Of a stretch of 64,000 nt of DNA, positions 9,667-17,945 are shown one piece after another. The DNA lies in NCBI GenBank assembly GCA_963740765.1, contig CAVUFN010000021.1, positions 1-64,000 of the forward strand, read 5' to 3'. A program made the position numbers and the translations under genes. Origin of the DNA: DATLGB01 sp963740765 (lineage in GTDB: Bacteria; Actinomycetota; Thermoleophilia; Solirubrobacterales; Solirubrobacteraceae). Each line of letters begins with the position of its first letter. Within the stretch, counting starts at the first letter, position 1. The notes below the pieces were generated by a model that worked only from the letters and a program-made list of their open reading frames with translations, had not been told where the DNA came from and did not search any database.

Positions 9667-9852
9667 ATGGCGAAGACATCCCAGTGGGTGCGTCAGCAGC
9701 GCCCCGCCAAGTACAAGACCCGCGAGTACACCCGCTGCCGGCGTTGTGGTCGGCCGCGCTCCGTGTACCGGAAGTTCGGGCTCTGCCGTATCTGCCTGCG
9801 AGAGCTGGCGCATGACGGCATGGTCCCCGGCATGACGAAGTCGAGCTGGTAG
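9667..9852 (+). CDS. rpsZ: 30S ribosomal protein S14, zinc-binding type
   Basis: This is the short 61-residue S14 of the C+ type. Four cysteines (Cys24, Cys27, Cys40, Cys43) in CxxC pairs bind zinc. S14 sits in the 30S head beside S3 and S10. ATG 9667 gives MAKTSQWVRQQRPAKYKTRE. Actinobacteria often carry a second zinc-free S14 elsewhere under Zur control; none is in this window. Confidence 0.96.
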   Translation: MAKTSQWVRQQRPAKYKTREYTRCRRCGRPRSVYRKFGLCRICLRELAHDGMVPGMTKSSW

Positions 9853-9856
9853 CCGC

Positions 9857-10255
9857 ATGTCGATGACCGACCCCATCGCCGACTTCCTGACCCGCATCCG
9901 CAACGGGATCACCGCCGCCCACGAGGAGGTCCTGATCCCGTCGTCCAAGCTCAAGGTCGAGCTGGCGCGGATCCTCACGGAGCAGGGCTACATCCGCGGG
10001 TACGAGACCAAGCCCGAGGGCCCCGGCGAGACGCTCGTCGTCACGCTGAAGTACACGGAGGCGCGCGTCTCCGTGATCAGCGGGCTCAAGCGGGTCTCGC
10101 GCCCCGGTCGCCGCACCTACGTGGACTCCAAGCACATCCCGAAGGTCCTCGGCGGCATGGGCACCACGATCCTGACCACCTCCAATGGCGTGATGACCGG
10201 TCACGACGCCCGCAAGGCGGGCGTCGGCGGCGAGATCCTCGCGCAGGTCTGGTAG
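9857..10255 (+). CDS. rpsH: 30S ribosomal protein S8
   Basis: S8 binds 16S rRNA in the central domain and in Escherichia coli is the spc-operon repressor. The product is 132 residues, MSMTDPIADFLTRIRNG, with the C-terminal signature TSNGVMTGHDARKAGVGGE. A second in-frame ATG two codons later is possible. No S8-like mRNA target was recognised here. Confidence 0.97.
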   Translation: MSMTDPIADFLTRIRNGITAAHEEVLIPSSKLKVELARILTEQGYIRGYETKPEGPGETLVVTLKYTEARVSVISGLKRVSRPGRRTYVDSKHIPKVLGGMGTTILTTSNGVMTGHDARKAGVGGEILAQVW

Positions 10256-10259
10256 CCGG

Positions 10260-10793
10260 ATGTCCCGCATCGGCAAGAAGCCCATCCCGGTCCCGACCGG
10301 GGTGACGATCACGGTCGACCCCGAGGTCGTCCGCGTCGCCGGACCCCGCGGTGACCTCGAGGAGCGCAAGTCGCGCGACATCGGGGTCGCGGTGGAGGGC
10401 GAGGAGATCCTCGTCACGCGTCCGACGGACCGCGCCGAGCACCGCGCCCTGCACGGGCTCACGCGGTCGCTGGTCGCCAACATGGTCGAGGGCGTCACCG
10501 CCGGCTTCACCAAGACGCTGGAGATCCAGGGCGTCGGTTACCGCGCCCAGCTGAAGGGGTCCGACCTCGAGCTCGCGCTCGGCTACTCGCATCCGGTCAA
10601 GATCCCCGCACCCAAGGGGATCGAGTTCGAGGTGCCGCTGCCCACGCGCGTGATCATCAAGGGCAACTCCAAGCAGCAGGTCGGCGAGACCGCCGCCATC
10701 ATCCGCAAGCAACGCCCGCCGGAGCCCTACAAGGGCAAGGGCATCCGCTACGAGGGCGAGCACGTCGCCCGCAAGGTTGGTAAGAGAGCATGA
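10260..10793 (+). CDS. rplF: 50S ribosomal protein L6
   Basis: L6 lies near the factor-binding site of the large subunit. The 177-residue product has two related alpha/beta domains, starting MSRIGKKPIPVPTGVTI and ending with the PEPYKGKGIRYEGEHVARK signature. It overlaps rplR by four bases (ATGA). Confidence 0.97.
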   Translation: MSRIGKKPIPVPTGVTITVDPEVVRVAGPRGDLEERKSRDIGVAVEGEEILVTRPTDRAEHRALHGLTRSLVANMVEGVTAGFTKTLEIQGVGYRAQLKGSDLELALGYSHPVKIPAPKGIEFEVPLPTRVIIKGNSKQQVGETAAIIRKQRPPEPYKGKGIRYEGEHVARKVGKRA

Positions 10794-11143
10794 CCGTCAC
10801 CACCAAGGGCGCCAAGCGCCTCAAGCGTCGCCGCCGTGTGCGGGCGAAGGTCACGGGCACGGCCGAGCGGCCGCGCATCGCCGTGTTCCGCTCGAACCGC
10901 GGCGTCGCCGCCCAGCTCATCGACGACAGCGCCGGCCGCACGCTGGCCGCCGTCTCCTGGACGGAGGCCGACCTGCGCTCGCTCGGGAAGATGGAGCAGG
11001 CCAAGAAGGCCGGCGAGGTCCTCGCCGAGCGCGCGAAGGCTGCAGGGGTGGAGGCCGTGATCTTCGATCGCGGCGGCTACCAGTACCACGGGCGCGTCAA
11101 GGCGCTCGCCGACGGTGCCCGTGAGGGCGGGCTGGCCTTCTAG
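10790..11143 (+). CDS. rplR: 50S ribosomal protein L18
   Basis: L18 binds 5S rRNA in the central protuberance. The 117-residue protein begins MTVTTKGAKRLKRRRRVR, with the basic N-terminal arm typical of L18. The conserved FDRGGYQYHGRVKALADGAR segment closes the domain. Start ATG 10790 overlaps rplF. Confidence 0.96.
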   Translation: MTVTTKGAKRLKRRRRVRAKVTGTAERPRIAVFRSNRGVAAQLIDDSAGRTLAAVSWTEADLRSLGKMEQAKKAGEVLAERAKAAGVEAVIFDRGGYQYHGRVKALADGAREGGLAF

Positions 11144-11156
11144 GCTCCGTTAGCTC

Positions 11157-11789
11157 ATGGCTGCACCAGATCGTTCCGTACCGAGCACAGGCCTGGACCT
11201 CCAGGAGCGCGTGGTTGAAATCAACCGCGTCGCCAAGGTCGTCAAGGGTGGCCGTCGCTTCTCCTTCACCGCGCTCGTCGTGGTCGGGGACGAGGCCGGC
11301 ATCGTCGGCATCGGCTACGGCAAGGCCAACGAGGTCCCGCTGGCGATCCAGAAGGGCGTCGAGCGCGCGAAGAAGAACCTCTTCCGCGTGCCCCGCCACG
11401 GGTCGACCATCACCCACCAGGTGACGGGCATCTTCGGCTCCGGCCGCGTCCTGCTCAAGCCCGCGTCTCCCGGTACCGGCGTCATCGCCGGCGGCGGGGT
11501 GCGCGCGGTGCTCGAGCTCGCCGGCATCCACGACATCCTGTCCAAGTCGCTCGGGACCCAGAACCCGATCAACCTCGTCAAGGCCACGGAGGCCGGGCTG
11601 CGCGACCTGCGCAAGCCGGAGGAGATCGCGGCGCTGCGCGGCCTGTCGATCGACCAGGTGCTCGGCCTGGCCCCGAAGCCCGAGGCGACCGAGACCATCA
11701 CCGCCGACGCCGAGGCTCCCGCCGAGGAGACCCCGACCGAGGAGCCGAAGGCCGAGGAGCCGAAGGCCGAGGAGCCGGTTGAGGCATGA
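11157..11789 (+). CDS. rpsE: 30S ribosomal protein S5 with acidic C-terminal tail
   Basis: S5 lies at the mRNA entry pore and affects decoding fidelity. Residues 14-175 are a standard S5, with the double-stranded-RNA-binding-like domain around VVKGGRRFSFTALVVVGD and the VRAVLELAGIHDILSKSLG region. The last ~35 residues form an acidic tail with tandem EEPKA units. The tail has the opposite charge to the L22 extension encoded upstream. Its role is unknown. Confidence 0.96.
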   Translation: MAAPDRSVPSTGLDLQERVVEINRVAKVVKGGRRFSFTALVVVGDEAGIVGIGYGKANEVPLAIQKGVERAKKNLFRVPRHGSTITHQVTGIFGSGRVLLKPASPGTGVIAGGGVRAVLELAGIHDILSKSLGTQNPINLVKATEAGLRDLRKPEEIAALRGLSIDQVLGLAPKPEATETITADAEAPAEETPTEEPKAEEPKAEEPVEA

Positions 11790-11829
11790 TCTCGAAGAAT
11801 CGCGTATGTAGCCCGAAGGGCTGGTTATC

Positions 11830-12000
11830 GTGAAGATCACGCAGGTGAAATCCGCCAACGGCACCAACAAGCCGCAGCGTGAGACGCTGCGCTCGCTGGG
11901 TCTGCGCGGGATCGGCAGGTCCGTCGAGCGCGAGGATTCCCCGCAGCTGCGCGGCATGATCCACCGCGTCCGCCACCTGATCACCGTTGAGGAGAAGTAG
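11830..12000 (+). CDS. rpmD: 50S ribosomal protein L30
   Basis: This 56-residue gene starts with GTG at 11830. The product KITQVKSANGTNKPQRETL with LGLRGIGRSVE is a standard bacterial L30, and the C-terminus RGMIHRVRHLITVEE matches the family. An in-frame TAG at 11809-11811 rules out a longer form. A GAAGGG sequence nine bases upstream is the ribosome-binding site. It falls exactly between rpsE and rplO, the expected spc-operon position. Confidence 0.95.
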   Translation: MKITQVKSANGTNKPQRETLRSLGLRGIGRSVEREDSPQLRGMIHRVRHLITVEEK

Positions 12001-12002
12001 AG

Positions 12003-12497
12003 ATGGCCGACGACATCAAGCCGGAGGACGTCTCCCTCCACAACCTGCGTCCCGCCGAGGGCGCGCGCAAGGCCCGCAAGCGGGTCGGGCGCGGGCACGG
12101 CTCGGGCACGGGCAAGACCTCGGGCCGCGGGCACAAGGGCTACGGCTCCCGCTCGGGCGCCAAGGACCGTGCGCGCTTCGAGGGCGGCCAGAACCCGCTG
12201 CACATGCGGATGCGCAAGCTGCGCGGGCCGAACAAGAAGATGTCGATGCCGTTCGAGCCGTTCCGGACGCACACGCAGCCCGTCAACCTCGAGGACCTCG
12301 AGGCGCGGTTCGACGCCGGCGCCGAGGTCACGCCCGAGTCGCTGAAGGCCGCCGGCCTGGCCACGCGGCGCGACATCCCGGTCAAGATCCTCGGCCGCGG
12401 CGAGCTGTCCAAGAAGCTCACCGTCTCCGCCCACGCGTTCTCGAAGTCCGCCCGTGCGGCGATCGAGTCCGCCGGCGGCACCGCGACGACGCTCTAG
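12003..12497 (+). CDS. rplO: 50S ribosomal protein L15
   Basis: L15 is a late-assembly protein that threads into 23S rRNA. The 164-residue product has the long Gly/Arg/Lys N-terminal arm (RVGRGHGSGTGKTSGRGHKG) followed by the FEGGQNPLHMRMRKLRG signature. It begins two bases after the rpmD stop. Confidence 0.96.
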   Translation: MADDIKPEDVSLHNLRPAEGARKARKRVGRGHGSGTGKTSGRGHKGYGSRSGAKDRARFEGGQNPLHMRMRKLRGPNKKMSMPFEPFRTHTQPVNLEDLEARFDAGAEVTPESLKAAGLATRRDIPVKILGRGELSKKLTVSAHAFSKSARAAIESAGGTATTL

Positions 12498-12555
12498 CCT
12501 ATGTAACGTCGTCCGGAGGTCCGAGCTCGCGAGGACCGAAGGCCGAAAAACTCTG

Positions 12556-13818
12556 ATGCTCTCGACGATCCTCAACGCCTTCAAGGTGCCGGAGATCCGG
12601 CGCAAGCTGCTCTTCACGGCGGCGCTGCTGGCCCTCTACCGGCTCGGAGCGTTCATCCCGGTCCCGGGCGTGGACACGGCGGCCGTCAAGGCGCAGCAGA
12701 ACCAGTTCAACGACGGCAGCATCCTCAACCTGCTGAACACGTTCACCGGCGGCGGGCTGTCGCGGGTGGCGCTGTTCGCGCTGGGCATCATGCCCTACAT
12801 CACGGCCTCGATCATCCTGCAGCTGCTGACGGTCGTCTCGCCGTCGCTGGAGAAGCTGCAGAAGGAGGGCGAGGTCGGCCAGGCGCGCATCACGCAGTAC
12901 ACGCGCTACCTCACCGTCGGCCTCGCGGCCGCGCAGTCGGTCGGCTACGTGTTCCTGTTCAAGAGCCAGGGTGGCTCCGCGAACCCGCTGATCCCGAACT
13001 TCACGATCGGCAACGTCCTGCTGATCGTCATCTGCCTCACCACGGGCTGCGTGCTGCTGATGTGGATGGGCGAGCTGATCACCCAGCGCGGCATCGGCAA
13101 CGGCATCTCGCTGATGATCTTCGCCTCCATCGCGTCCGGCCTGCCCAACGGCATCCACGCCTGGTACACGAACTCCGACAAGGTCTTCGTCGTGATCATG
13201 CCCTTCCTGGCCCTCGGCGTCATCGCGGCGATCGTGTTCATGCAGGAGGGCCAGCGGCGGATCCCGGTTCAGTACGCCAAGCGTGTCATCGGCCGCCGCA
13301 TGTCCGGCGGCGGGCAGACCTACCTGCCGCTGCGCGTCAACATGGCGGGGGTCATCCCGGTCATCTTCGCGGCCTCGATCATGGCCTTCCCGCCGACGAT
13401 CGGGCAGCTCGTCCCGTCGCTGGGCGGCCTGGCGAACTTCTTCAACCCGAGCGGGTGGCAGTACGTCGCCGGGGAGACGATCTTCATCGTGCTGTTCACG
13501 TACTTCTACACCGCGGTCACCTTCAACCCGGTCGACCAGGCGGAGAACCTCAAGAAGTACGGCGGCTTCATCCCCGGCGTGCGCCCGGGCCGGCCGACGG
13601 CTGAGTTCCTGGACCGCATCCTCGCCCGGCTCACCTTCCCCGGCGCCCTGTACCTCGCCGCGGTCGCCGCGCTTCCGACGATCCTCATCAACCAGACGTC
13701 GGCCAACTTCTACTTCGGCGGCACGTCCGTCCTCATCGTCGTCGGCGTTGCGCTCGACACGATGAAGCAGCTGGAGGCTCAGCTGATGATGCGCAACTAC
13801 GAGGGATTCCTGAAGTAA
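12556..13818 (+). CDS. secY: Protein translocase subunit SecY
   Basis: SecY is the channel subunit of the SecYEG translocon. The product is 420 residues with ten predicted membrane helices, from LLFTAALLALYRLGAFIPVPG to the final C-terminal tail MMRNYEGFLK. The plug and lateral-gate regions look standard. I chose ATG 12556 (MLSTILNAFKVPEIRRK), 58 bp after rplO, because upstream in-frame sequence is Arg-rich and unlike SecY. It closes the spc operon. Confidence 0.97.
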   Translation: MLSTILNAFKVPEIRRKLLFTAALLALYRLGAFIPVPGVDTAAVKAQQNQFNDGSILNLLNTFTGGGLSRVALFALGIMPYITASIILQLLTVVSPSLEKLQKEGEVGQARITQYTRYLTVGLAAAQSVGYVFLFKSQGGSANPLIPNFTIGNVLLIVICLTTGCVLLMWMGELITQRGIGNGISLMIFASIASGLPNGIHAWYTNSDKVFVVIMPFLALGVIAAIVFMQEGQRRIPVQYAKRVIGRRMSGGGQTYLPLRVNMAGVIPVIFAASIMAFPPTIGQLVPSLGGLANFFNPSGWQYVAGETIFIVLFTYFYTAVTFNPVDQAENLKKYGGFIPGVRPGRPTAEFLDRILARLTFPGALYLAAVAALPTILINQTSANFYFGGTSVLIVVGVALDTMKQLEAQLMMRNYEGFLK

Positions 13819-13850
13819 GCGCCGCTCTGGCGGCGGGCGGTGCGCGCCGG

Positions 13851-15422
13851 ATGGAGTTCCTGCAGAGCGACGGGGAGGACCTGTACTGGTGCGAGCGGCG
13901 GCCGGACGGGCGGACGGCGCTGCTGAGGTGGCGCGCGGGCGAGGCCTCGGAGGTGGCGACCTCGGTTCGCAGCCGGGTCTATGAATACGGGGGCAGGGCC
14001 TTCGCGGCGCGGGCTGGACTCCTCGTCACAGAGGAGGACGGTCCCACCGGCGACCACTTCATCGCGGCCGACGGATCCGTTGCCTGCGTGCGGGAGCGCG
14101 GCGGCGTCGCCGAGATCGTCCGCGCCTCGAACCCGTCCGGACTCCGGACGATCCGGAGTCTGGACGGGCTCGGCGCGGTGGTGGCCTCGGGGCGGGACTT
14201 CTACGCGGCGCCGCGCCTGAGCGACGACGGGCGGCTCGCGTATCTGGCCTGGGACCACCCGCACATGCCGTGGGACGCGGCGGAGCTGTGGGTCGGCGAC
14301 CGCCACGTCGCCGGCGGGAACGGCGTCAGCTGCCTCCAGCCGAGCTGGCTCAGCGACGGCTCCCTGGCCTGGATCGACGACCGCACCGGCTGGTGGAACC
14401 TGTACCGCGACGGCGAGCCGGTCCAGCCCATGAGTGCCGAGGTCGGCTACCCCGCCTGGCAGCTCGGCTTCCAGAACTTCTGCGAACTCCACGACGGCCG
14501 CCTCGCCTTCACCGCCCGCAGCAACGGATTCGACCAGTTGCTGATCGACGGGCGCGCCCTGGGCCTCCCCTTCACCGAATTCCAATGGCTCGTGCCCTTC
14601 AGGGACGGACTCGCCTGCATCGCGGGCGGCCCTTCCGACCCACCCTCCCTCATCGCCGTCGCACCCGGGGGCGGTCACGAGGTCCTCCGTCCCGGGCTCA
14701 CCGCGGAGCTCGGCGAGATCACGGAGCCCGAGCACATCTCGTTCGCCAACGCCCACGCGCTCGTGTACGCCCCGGCCGAGCCGAAGGCCCTGATCGTCCG
14801 CGTCCACGGAGGTCCCACCGCGCAGGCGTCGTCCGCCCTCGACCTCGAGGTGCAGTTCTGGACGAGCCGTGGATACGCCGTCGCCGACGTCGACTACCGC
14901 GGCTCGACCGGCTACGGCCGGGCCTTCCGCGAGGCACTGAAGGGCCGGTGGGGCATCGCCGACGTCGAGGACTGCGTCGCCTGCGCCGAGCACCTGGGCA
15001 TCGATCGCGCGATCATCCGCGGCTCGAGTGCCGGCGGGTACACGGTCCTCCGGGCACTGACGACGAGCGAGACGTTCGCGGCGGGGTCGACCCGGTACGG
15101 CGTCGCCGATCTCGCCGCCCTCGCCGCGGATACGCACCGCTTCGAGTCCCACTACACGGACTGGCTCGCCGCGACGGATGCGGACGTCGCCTTCGACGGC
15201 CTGTCGGCGCCCGTGATCATCTTCCAGGGCCTCGACGACGCGGTCGTCCCGCCCGGCCAGGCCCGCGCGATGGCCGCTGCCCTGGAGGCCAAGGGCCTCG
15301 ACCACGAGCTCCACCTCTACGCGGGCGAGGGCCACGGGTTCCGTCGCGCGGAGACGCGAGCGGCCGTGCTGGAGGCCGAGGCCGCGTTCTTCGATCGGGC
15401 GGTAGGCTCTCCCGCCTCGTGA
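13851..15422 (+). CDS. S9 family serine peptidase (prolyl oligopeptidase / acylaminoacyl peptidase type)
   Basis: The 523-residue protein has an N-terminal beta-propeller-like region and a C-terminal alpha/beta-hydrolase. The catalytic triad is visible: GSSAGG with Ser393, Asp in LDDAVVP (462 or 463), and His495 in GEGHGF. The family cleaves short peptides in the cytoplasm. Family-like sequence seems to continue upstream of ATG 13851 (IPEVSAALAAGGARR), so a non-ATG start such as CTG 13827 is possible. The gene lies between secY and adk, where most bacteria have nothing, and overlaps adk as GTGA. Substrate unknown. Confidence 0.85.
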   Translation: MEFLQSDGEDLYWCERRPDGRTALLRWRAGEASEVATSVRSRVYEYGGRAFAARAGLLVTEEDGPTGDHFIAADGSVACVRERGGVAEIVRASNPSGLRTIRSLDGLGAVVASGRDFYAAPRLSDDGRLAYLAWDHPHMPWDAAELWVGDRHVAGGNGVSCLQPSWLSDGSLAWIDDRTGWWNLYRDGEPVQPMSAEVGYPAWQLGFQNFCELHDGRLAFTARSNGFDQLLIDGRALGLPFTEFQWLVPFRDGLACIAGGPSDPPSLIAVAPGGGHEVLRPGLTAELGEITEPEHISFANAHALVYAPAEPKALIVRVHGGPTAQASSALDLEVQFWTSRGYAVADVDYRGSTGYGRAFREALKGRWGIADVEDCVACAEHLGIDRAIIRGSSAGGYTVLRALTTSETFAAGSTRYGVADLAALAADTHRFESHYTDWLAATDADVAFDGLSAPVIIFQGLDDAVVPPGQARAMAAALEAKGLDHELHLYAGEGHGFRRAETRAAVLEAEAAFFDRAVGSPAS

Positions 15423-16087
15423 GCGCGCTCAACCTCATCCTCATCGGCCCGCCCGGCGCGGGCAAGGGCACCCAGGCCGAGCACATCAAGGAGGACTTCG
15501 ACCTCCCGTACCTGGCCACGGGCGACATGATGCGCGCCGCTCGCAAGGAGGACACCGACCTCGGGCGCAAGATCGACCGGATCATCAGCGAGGGCGGCCT
15601 GGTCGACGACGACATCGTCTGCAAGGTGCTGATCGAGCGCATCGAGAAGGAGGGCAAGGACGGCTTCCTGCTCGACGGCTTCCCGCGCACGCAGAACCAG
15701 GCCGACATCCTCGACGGCGCCCTCGCCAAGCGCGAGACCACCATCACGGCCGTGCTGCTCATCGAGGCGCCCGACGAGACCATCGTCAACCGCATGAGCG
15801 GGCGCCGGCAGTGCCCGGAAGGCCACGTCTACCACCTCGAGTTCAACCCTCCCAAGGAGGACGGGGTCTGCGACGTCGACGGCGAGCCGCTCGAGCAGCG
15901 CGACGACGACAAGCCGGAGACCGTCAAGAAGCGCCTGGCGACCTATCACGAGCAGACGGAGCCGCTGGTCGAGCGCTACGACGAGGAGGGGCTGCTGCGC
16001 CGCTTCGACGGCAACCAGTCGCCCGACGAGGTCCACGCGCACCTGCGCCGGACCATCCGGACGCTGCAGCGCGAAGAAGACGCCTGA
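15419..16087 (+). CDS. adk: Adenylate kinase, long-LID form
   Basis: The enzyme interconverts ATP + AMP and two ADP. The 222-residue product starts at GTG 15419 (overlap GTGA) and shows the P-loop GPPGAGKGT at residues 10-18 and the DGFPRT AMP-site motif. The LID is the long type. Its usual four-cysteine zinc site is altered: CPEGH replaces CxxC and CDVD ends the second pair. His or Asp may still bind zinc, or the lid may be metal-free. Position downstream of secY is conventional apart from the inserted peptidase. Confidence 0.95.
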   Translation: MSALNLILIGPPGAGKGTQAEHIKEDFDLPYLATGDMMRAARKEDTDLGRKIDRIISEGGLVDDDIVCKVLIERIEKEGKDGFLLDGFPRTQNQADILDGALAKRETTITAVLLIEAPDETIVNRMSGRRQCPEGHVYHLEFNPPKEDGVCDVDGEPLEQRDDDKPETVKKRLATYHEQTEPLVERYDEEGLLRRFDGNQSPDEVHAHLRRTIRTLQREEDA

Positions 16088-16112
16088 TTGCACCGGCTCT
16101 AAGCTGGGTGCG

Positions 16113-16886
16113 GTGATCATCCGGAAGTCACCCGCGGAGATCGACGCCATGGCCGCGGCCGGCGTCATCCACACGAAGGTGCTGGACCTGCTGGCCCGCA
16201 AGATCCGCCCGGGCGTCACGACCGGGGAGCTCGACCAGGCTGCGGAGAAGCTGATCCGCTCGCACGGGGCGACGCCGTCCTTCAAGGGCTACCGGGGCTT
16301 CACCGGCTCCATCTGCGCGTCGCCCAACCACATGGTCGTGCACGGCATCCCGGGCCCGTACAAGCTCAAGCGCGGGGACGTGCTGAGCGTCGACGTGGGG
16401 GTGACCAAGGACGGCTGGGTCGCCGACGGCGCGATCACCTTCCCGGTCGGGGACATCAGCCCCGTCGGCGCCAAGCTGCTCGACACCACGCGCGAGTCGC
16501 TGTTTCTCGCTGTCGAGCAGTGCGTCCCGGGCAACCACCTGGGCGACATCGGCCACGCCGTCCAGGCCCACGTCGAGGGCGCCGGCTTCTCGGTGATCCG
16601 GTCCCTCGTCGGCCACGGCATCGGCCGCTCGATGCACGAGGAGCCGCAGATCCCCAACTACGGGACCCCCGGCCGCGGCCCGCGCCTGGAGGAGGGCATG
16701 GTCCTGGCCATCGAGCCGATGACCACCGCCGGCCGCCACCAGGTCCGGATGGGCGACGACGGCTGGGCGATCTACGCCCAGGACGGCTCCCTGACGGCCC
16801 ACTTCGAGTTCACCGTCGCGATCACCGCCGACGGCCCCCGCATCCTCACGCCATGGCATGAAACCGTCATGGCCGCGGTCGCCTAG
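16113..16886 (+). CDS. map: Methionine aminopeptidase, type I
   Basis: The enzyme removes the initiator methionine from nascent proteins. The 257-residue product starts at GTG 16113 (MIIRKSPAEIDAM). Metal ligands can be placed in DVGVTKDGWVADGA (two Asp), GHGIGRSMHEEP (His), and two Glu in MVLAIEPMT and HFEFTVAIT. It lies 25 bp after adk, as in many spc operons. Confidence 0.96.
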   Translation: MIIRKSPAEIDAMAAAGVIHTKVLDLLARKIRPGVTTGELDQAAEKLIRSHGATPSFKGYRGFTGSICASPNHMVVHGIPGPYKLKRGDVLSVDVGVTKDGWVADGAITFPVGDISPVGAKLLDTTRESLFLAVEQCVPGNHLGDIGHAVQAHVEGAGFSVIRSLVGHGIGRSMHEEPQIPNYGTPGRGPRLEEGMVLAIEPMTTAGRHQVRMGDDGWAIYAQDGSLTAHFEFTVAITADGPRILTPWHETVMAAVA

Positions 16887-16918
16887 AACGGAATTTCGTC
16901 CGTCCGGCCTTCGGCCTC

Positions 16919-16945
16919 TGGACGACGTCACACCGCTGCTACGAT
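16919..16945 (+). promoter_or_regulatory. Possible promoter for the alpha operon
   Basis: TGGACG (16919-16924) and TACGAT (16940-16945) are separated by 15 bp and resemble weak sigma-A -35 and -10 elements. They sit after a short inverted repeat following map and about 105 bp upstream of rpmJ. This is the longest gap in the ribosomal locus, so a promoter here is reasonable but unproven. Confidence 0.35.
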
Positions 16946-16980
16946 GGATCGTCGCGCCCAGTGCGGGAGCGAAAGACTTT

Positions 16981-17055
16981 ATGAGCGCACGAGTAGCGGC
17001 AGCCGCAACGGCAGCCAGAGCCGTGTCGCACAGATCAGCCCGAAAGGACACATGA
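16981..17055 (+). CDS. Possible leader peptide upstream of rpmJ
   Basis: A 24-codon open frame starts at ATG 16981 and encodes an Ala/Arg-rich peptide beginning MSARVAAAATAARAV. Its TGA (17053-17055) overlaps the rpmJ ATG (17052), so translation could be coupled. No known family is recognised and the ribosome-binding site is not well spaced. It may be chance. Confidence 0.25.
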   Translation: MSARVAAAATAARAVSHRSARKDT

Positions 17056-17165
17056 AGGTCAGACCGTCGGTGAAGCCGATGTGCGAGAAGTGCAAGATCA
17101 TCCGCCGCAACGGTCGGGTCCTCGTCATCTGCTCCAACAAGCGCCACAAGCAGCGGCAGGGCTAG
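17052..17165 (+). CDS. rpmJ: 50S ribosomal protein L36
   Basis: L36 is a 37-residue zinc-ribbon protein of the large subunit. Zinc ligands Cys11, Cys14, Cys27 and His32 are all present (zinc-binding type). AAAGGA lies just upstream of the ATG. infA, which normally separates map and rpmJ, is missing from this locus. Confidence 0.96.
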   Translation: MKVRPSVKPMCEKCKIIRRNGRVLVICSNKRHKQRQG

Positions 17166-17169
17166 GCGC

Positions 17170-17550
17170 ATGGCTCGTATCTCCGGGGTCAACATCCCCC
17201 TCAACAAGCGGGTCGAGATCGGTCTGACCTACATCTACGGCGTCGGCCGTTCGACGTCGAACGAGCTGCTCGTCACGACCGGGGTGGACCCGAACACGTA
17301 CGTCCGCGACCTCACCGAGGACGAGGTCTCCAAGCTGCGTGACGCGGTCGAGGACCTCACGGTCGAGGGCGACCTGCGCCGCGAGCAGTCGCAGAACATC
17401 AAGCGCCTGATGGAGATCGGCTGCTACCGGGGCGTCCGCCACCGGCGCGGCCTCCCCGTCCGCGGGCAGAAGACCAAGACCAACGCGCGCACCCGCAAGG
17501 GCCCGAAGCGCATGCAGGTCGCGGGTAAGAAGAAGGCAGGCAAGAAGTAG
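17170..17550 (+). CDS. rpsM: 30S ribosomal protein S13
   Basis: S13 forms inter-subunit bridges from the 30S head. The 126-residue product starts MARISGVNIPLNKRVEIGL and ends in a long basic tail with the RGLPVRGQKTKTNARTRKGP signature. The stop overlaps the rpsK GTG as TAGTG. Confidence 0.97.
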   Translation: MARISGVNIPLNKRVEIGLTYIYGVGRSTSNELLVTTGVDPNTYVRDLTEDEVSKLRDAVEDLTVEGDLRREQSQNIKRLMEIGCYRGVRHRRGLPVRGQKTKTNARTRKGPKRMQVAGKKKAGKK

Positions 17551-17945
17551 TGCCCGCCCCCCGCCGTCCCCGCTCCGGCCGCCGCAAGGTCAAGAAGAAC
17601 ATCCCGATCGGCCAGGCGCACATCAAGACGTCCTTCAACAACACGATCGTCTCCCTCACCGACCGCGAGGGCAACGTCATCGCCTGGGAGTCCGCCGGCG
17701 GCGCCGGTTTCAAGGGCTCCCGCAAGTCGACGCCGTTCGCCGCGCAGGTGACCGCCGACGCCGCTGCCCGCAAGGGCATCGAGCAGGGGCTGCAGAAGGT
17801 CGAGGTCTTCGTCAAGGGCCCCGGTTCGGGCCGCGAGACCGCGATCCGCTCGCTGCAGGCCGCCGGCCTGGAGATCACCGGCGTCAAGGACGTCACCCCG
17901 CAGGCCCACAACGGCTGCCGTCCCCGGAAGCGCAGGAGAGTCTGA
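17550..17945 (+). CDS. rpsK: 30S ribosomal protein S11
   Basis: S11 lies on the 30S platform near the Shine-Dalgarno helix. The 131-residue protein starts at GTG 17550. Signatures include AHIKTSFNNTIVSLTDREGN and the C-terminal GVKDVTPQAHNGCRPRKRRR. It overlaps rpsD by one base. Confidence 0.97.
   Translation: MPAPRRPRSGRRKVKKNIPIGQAHIKTSFNNTIVSLTDREGNVIAWESAGGAGFKGSRKSTPFAAQVTADAAARKGIEQGLQKVEVFVKGPGSGRETAIRSLQAAGLEITGVKDVTPQAHNGCRPRKRRRV

Noticed and set aside
16887..17051. Search for infA between map and rpmJ
   Set aside because: The gap is only 165 bp and no frame resembles IF-1.
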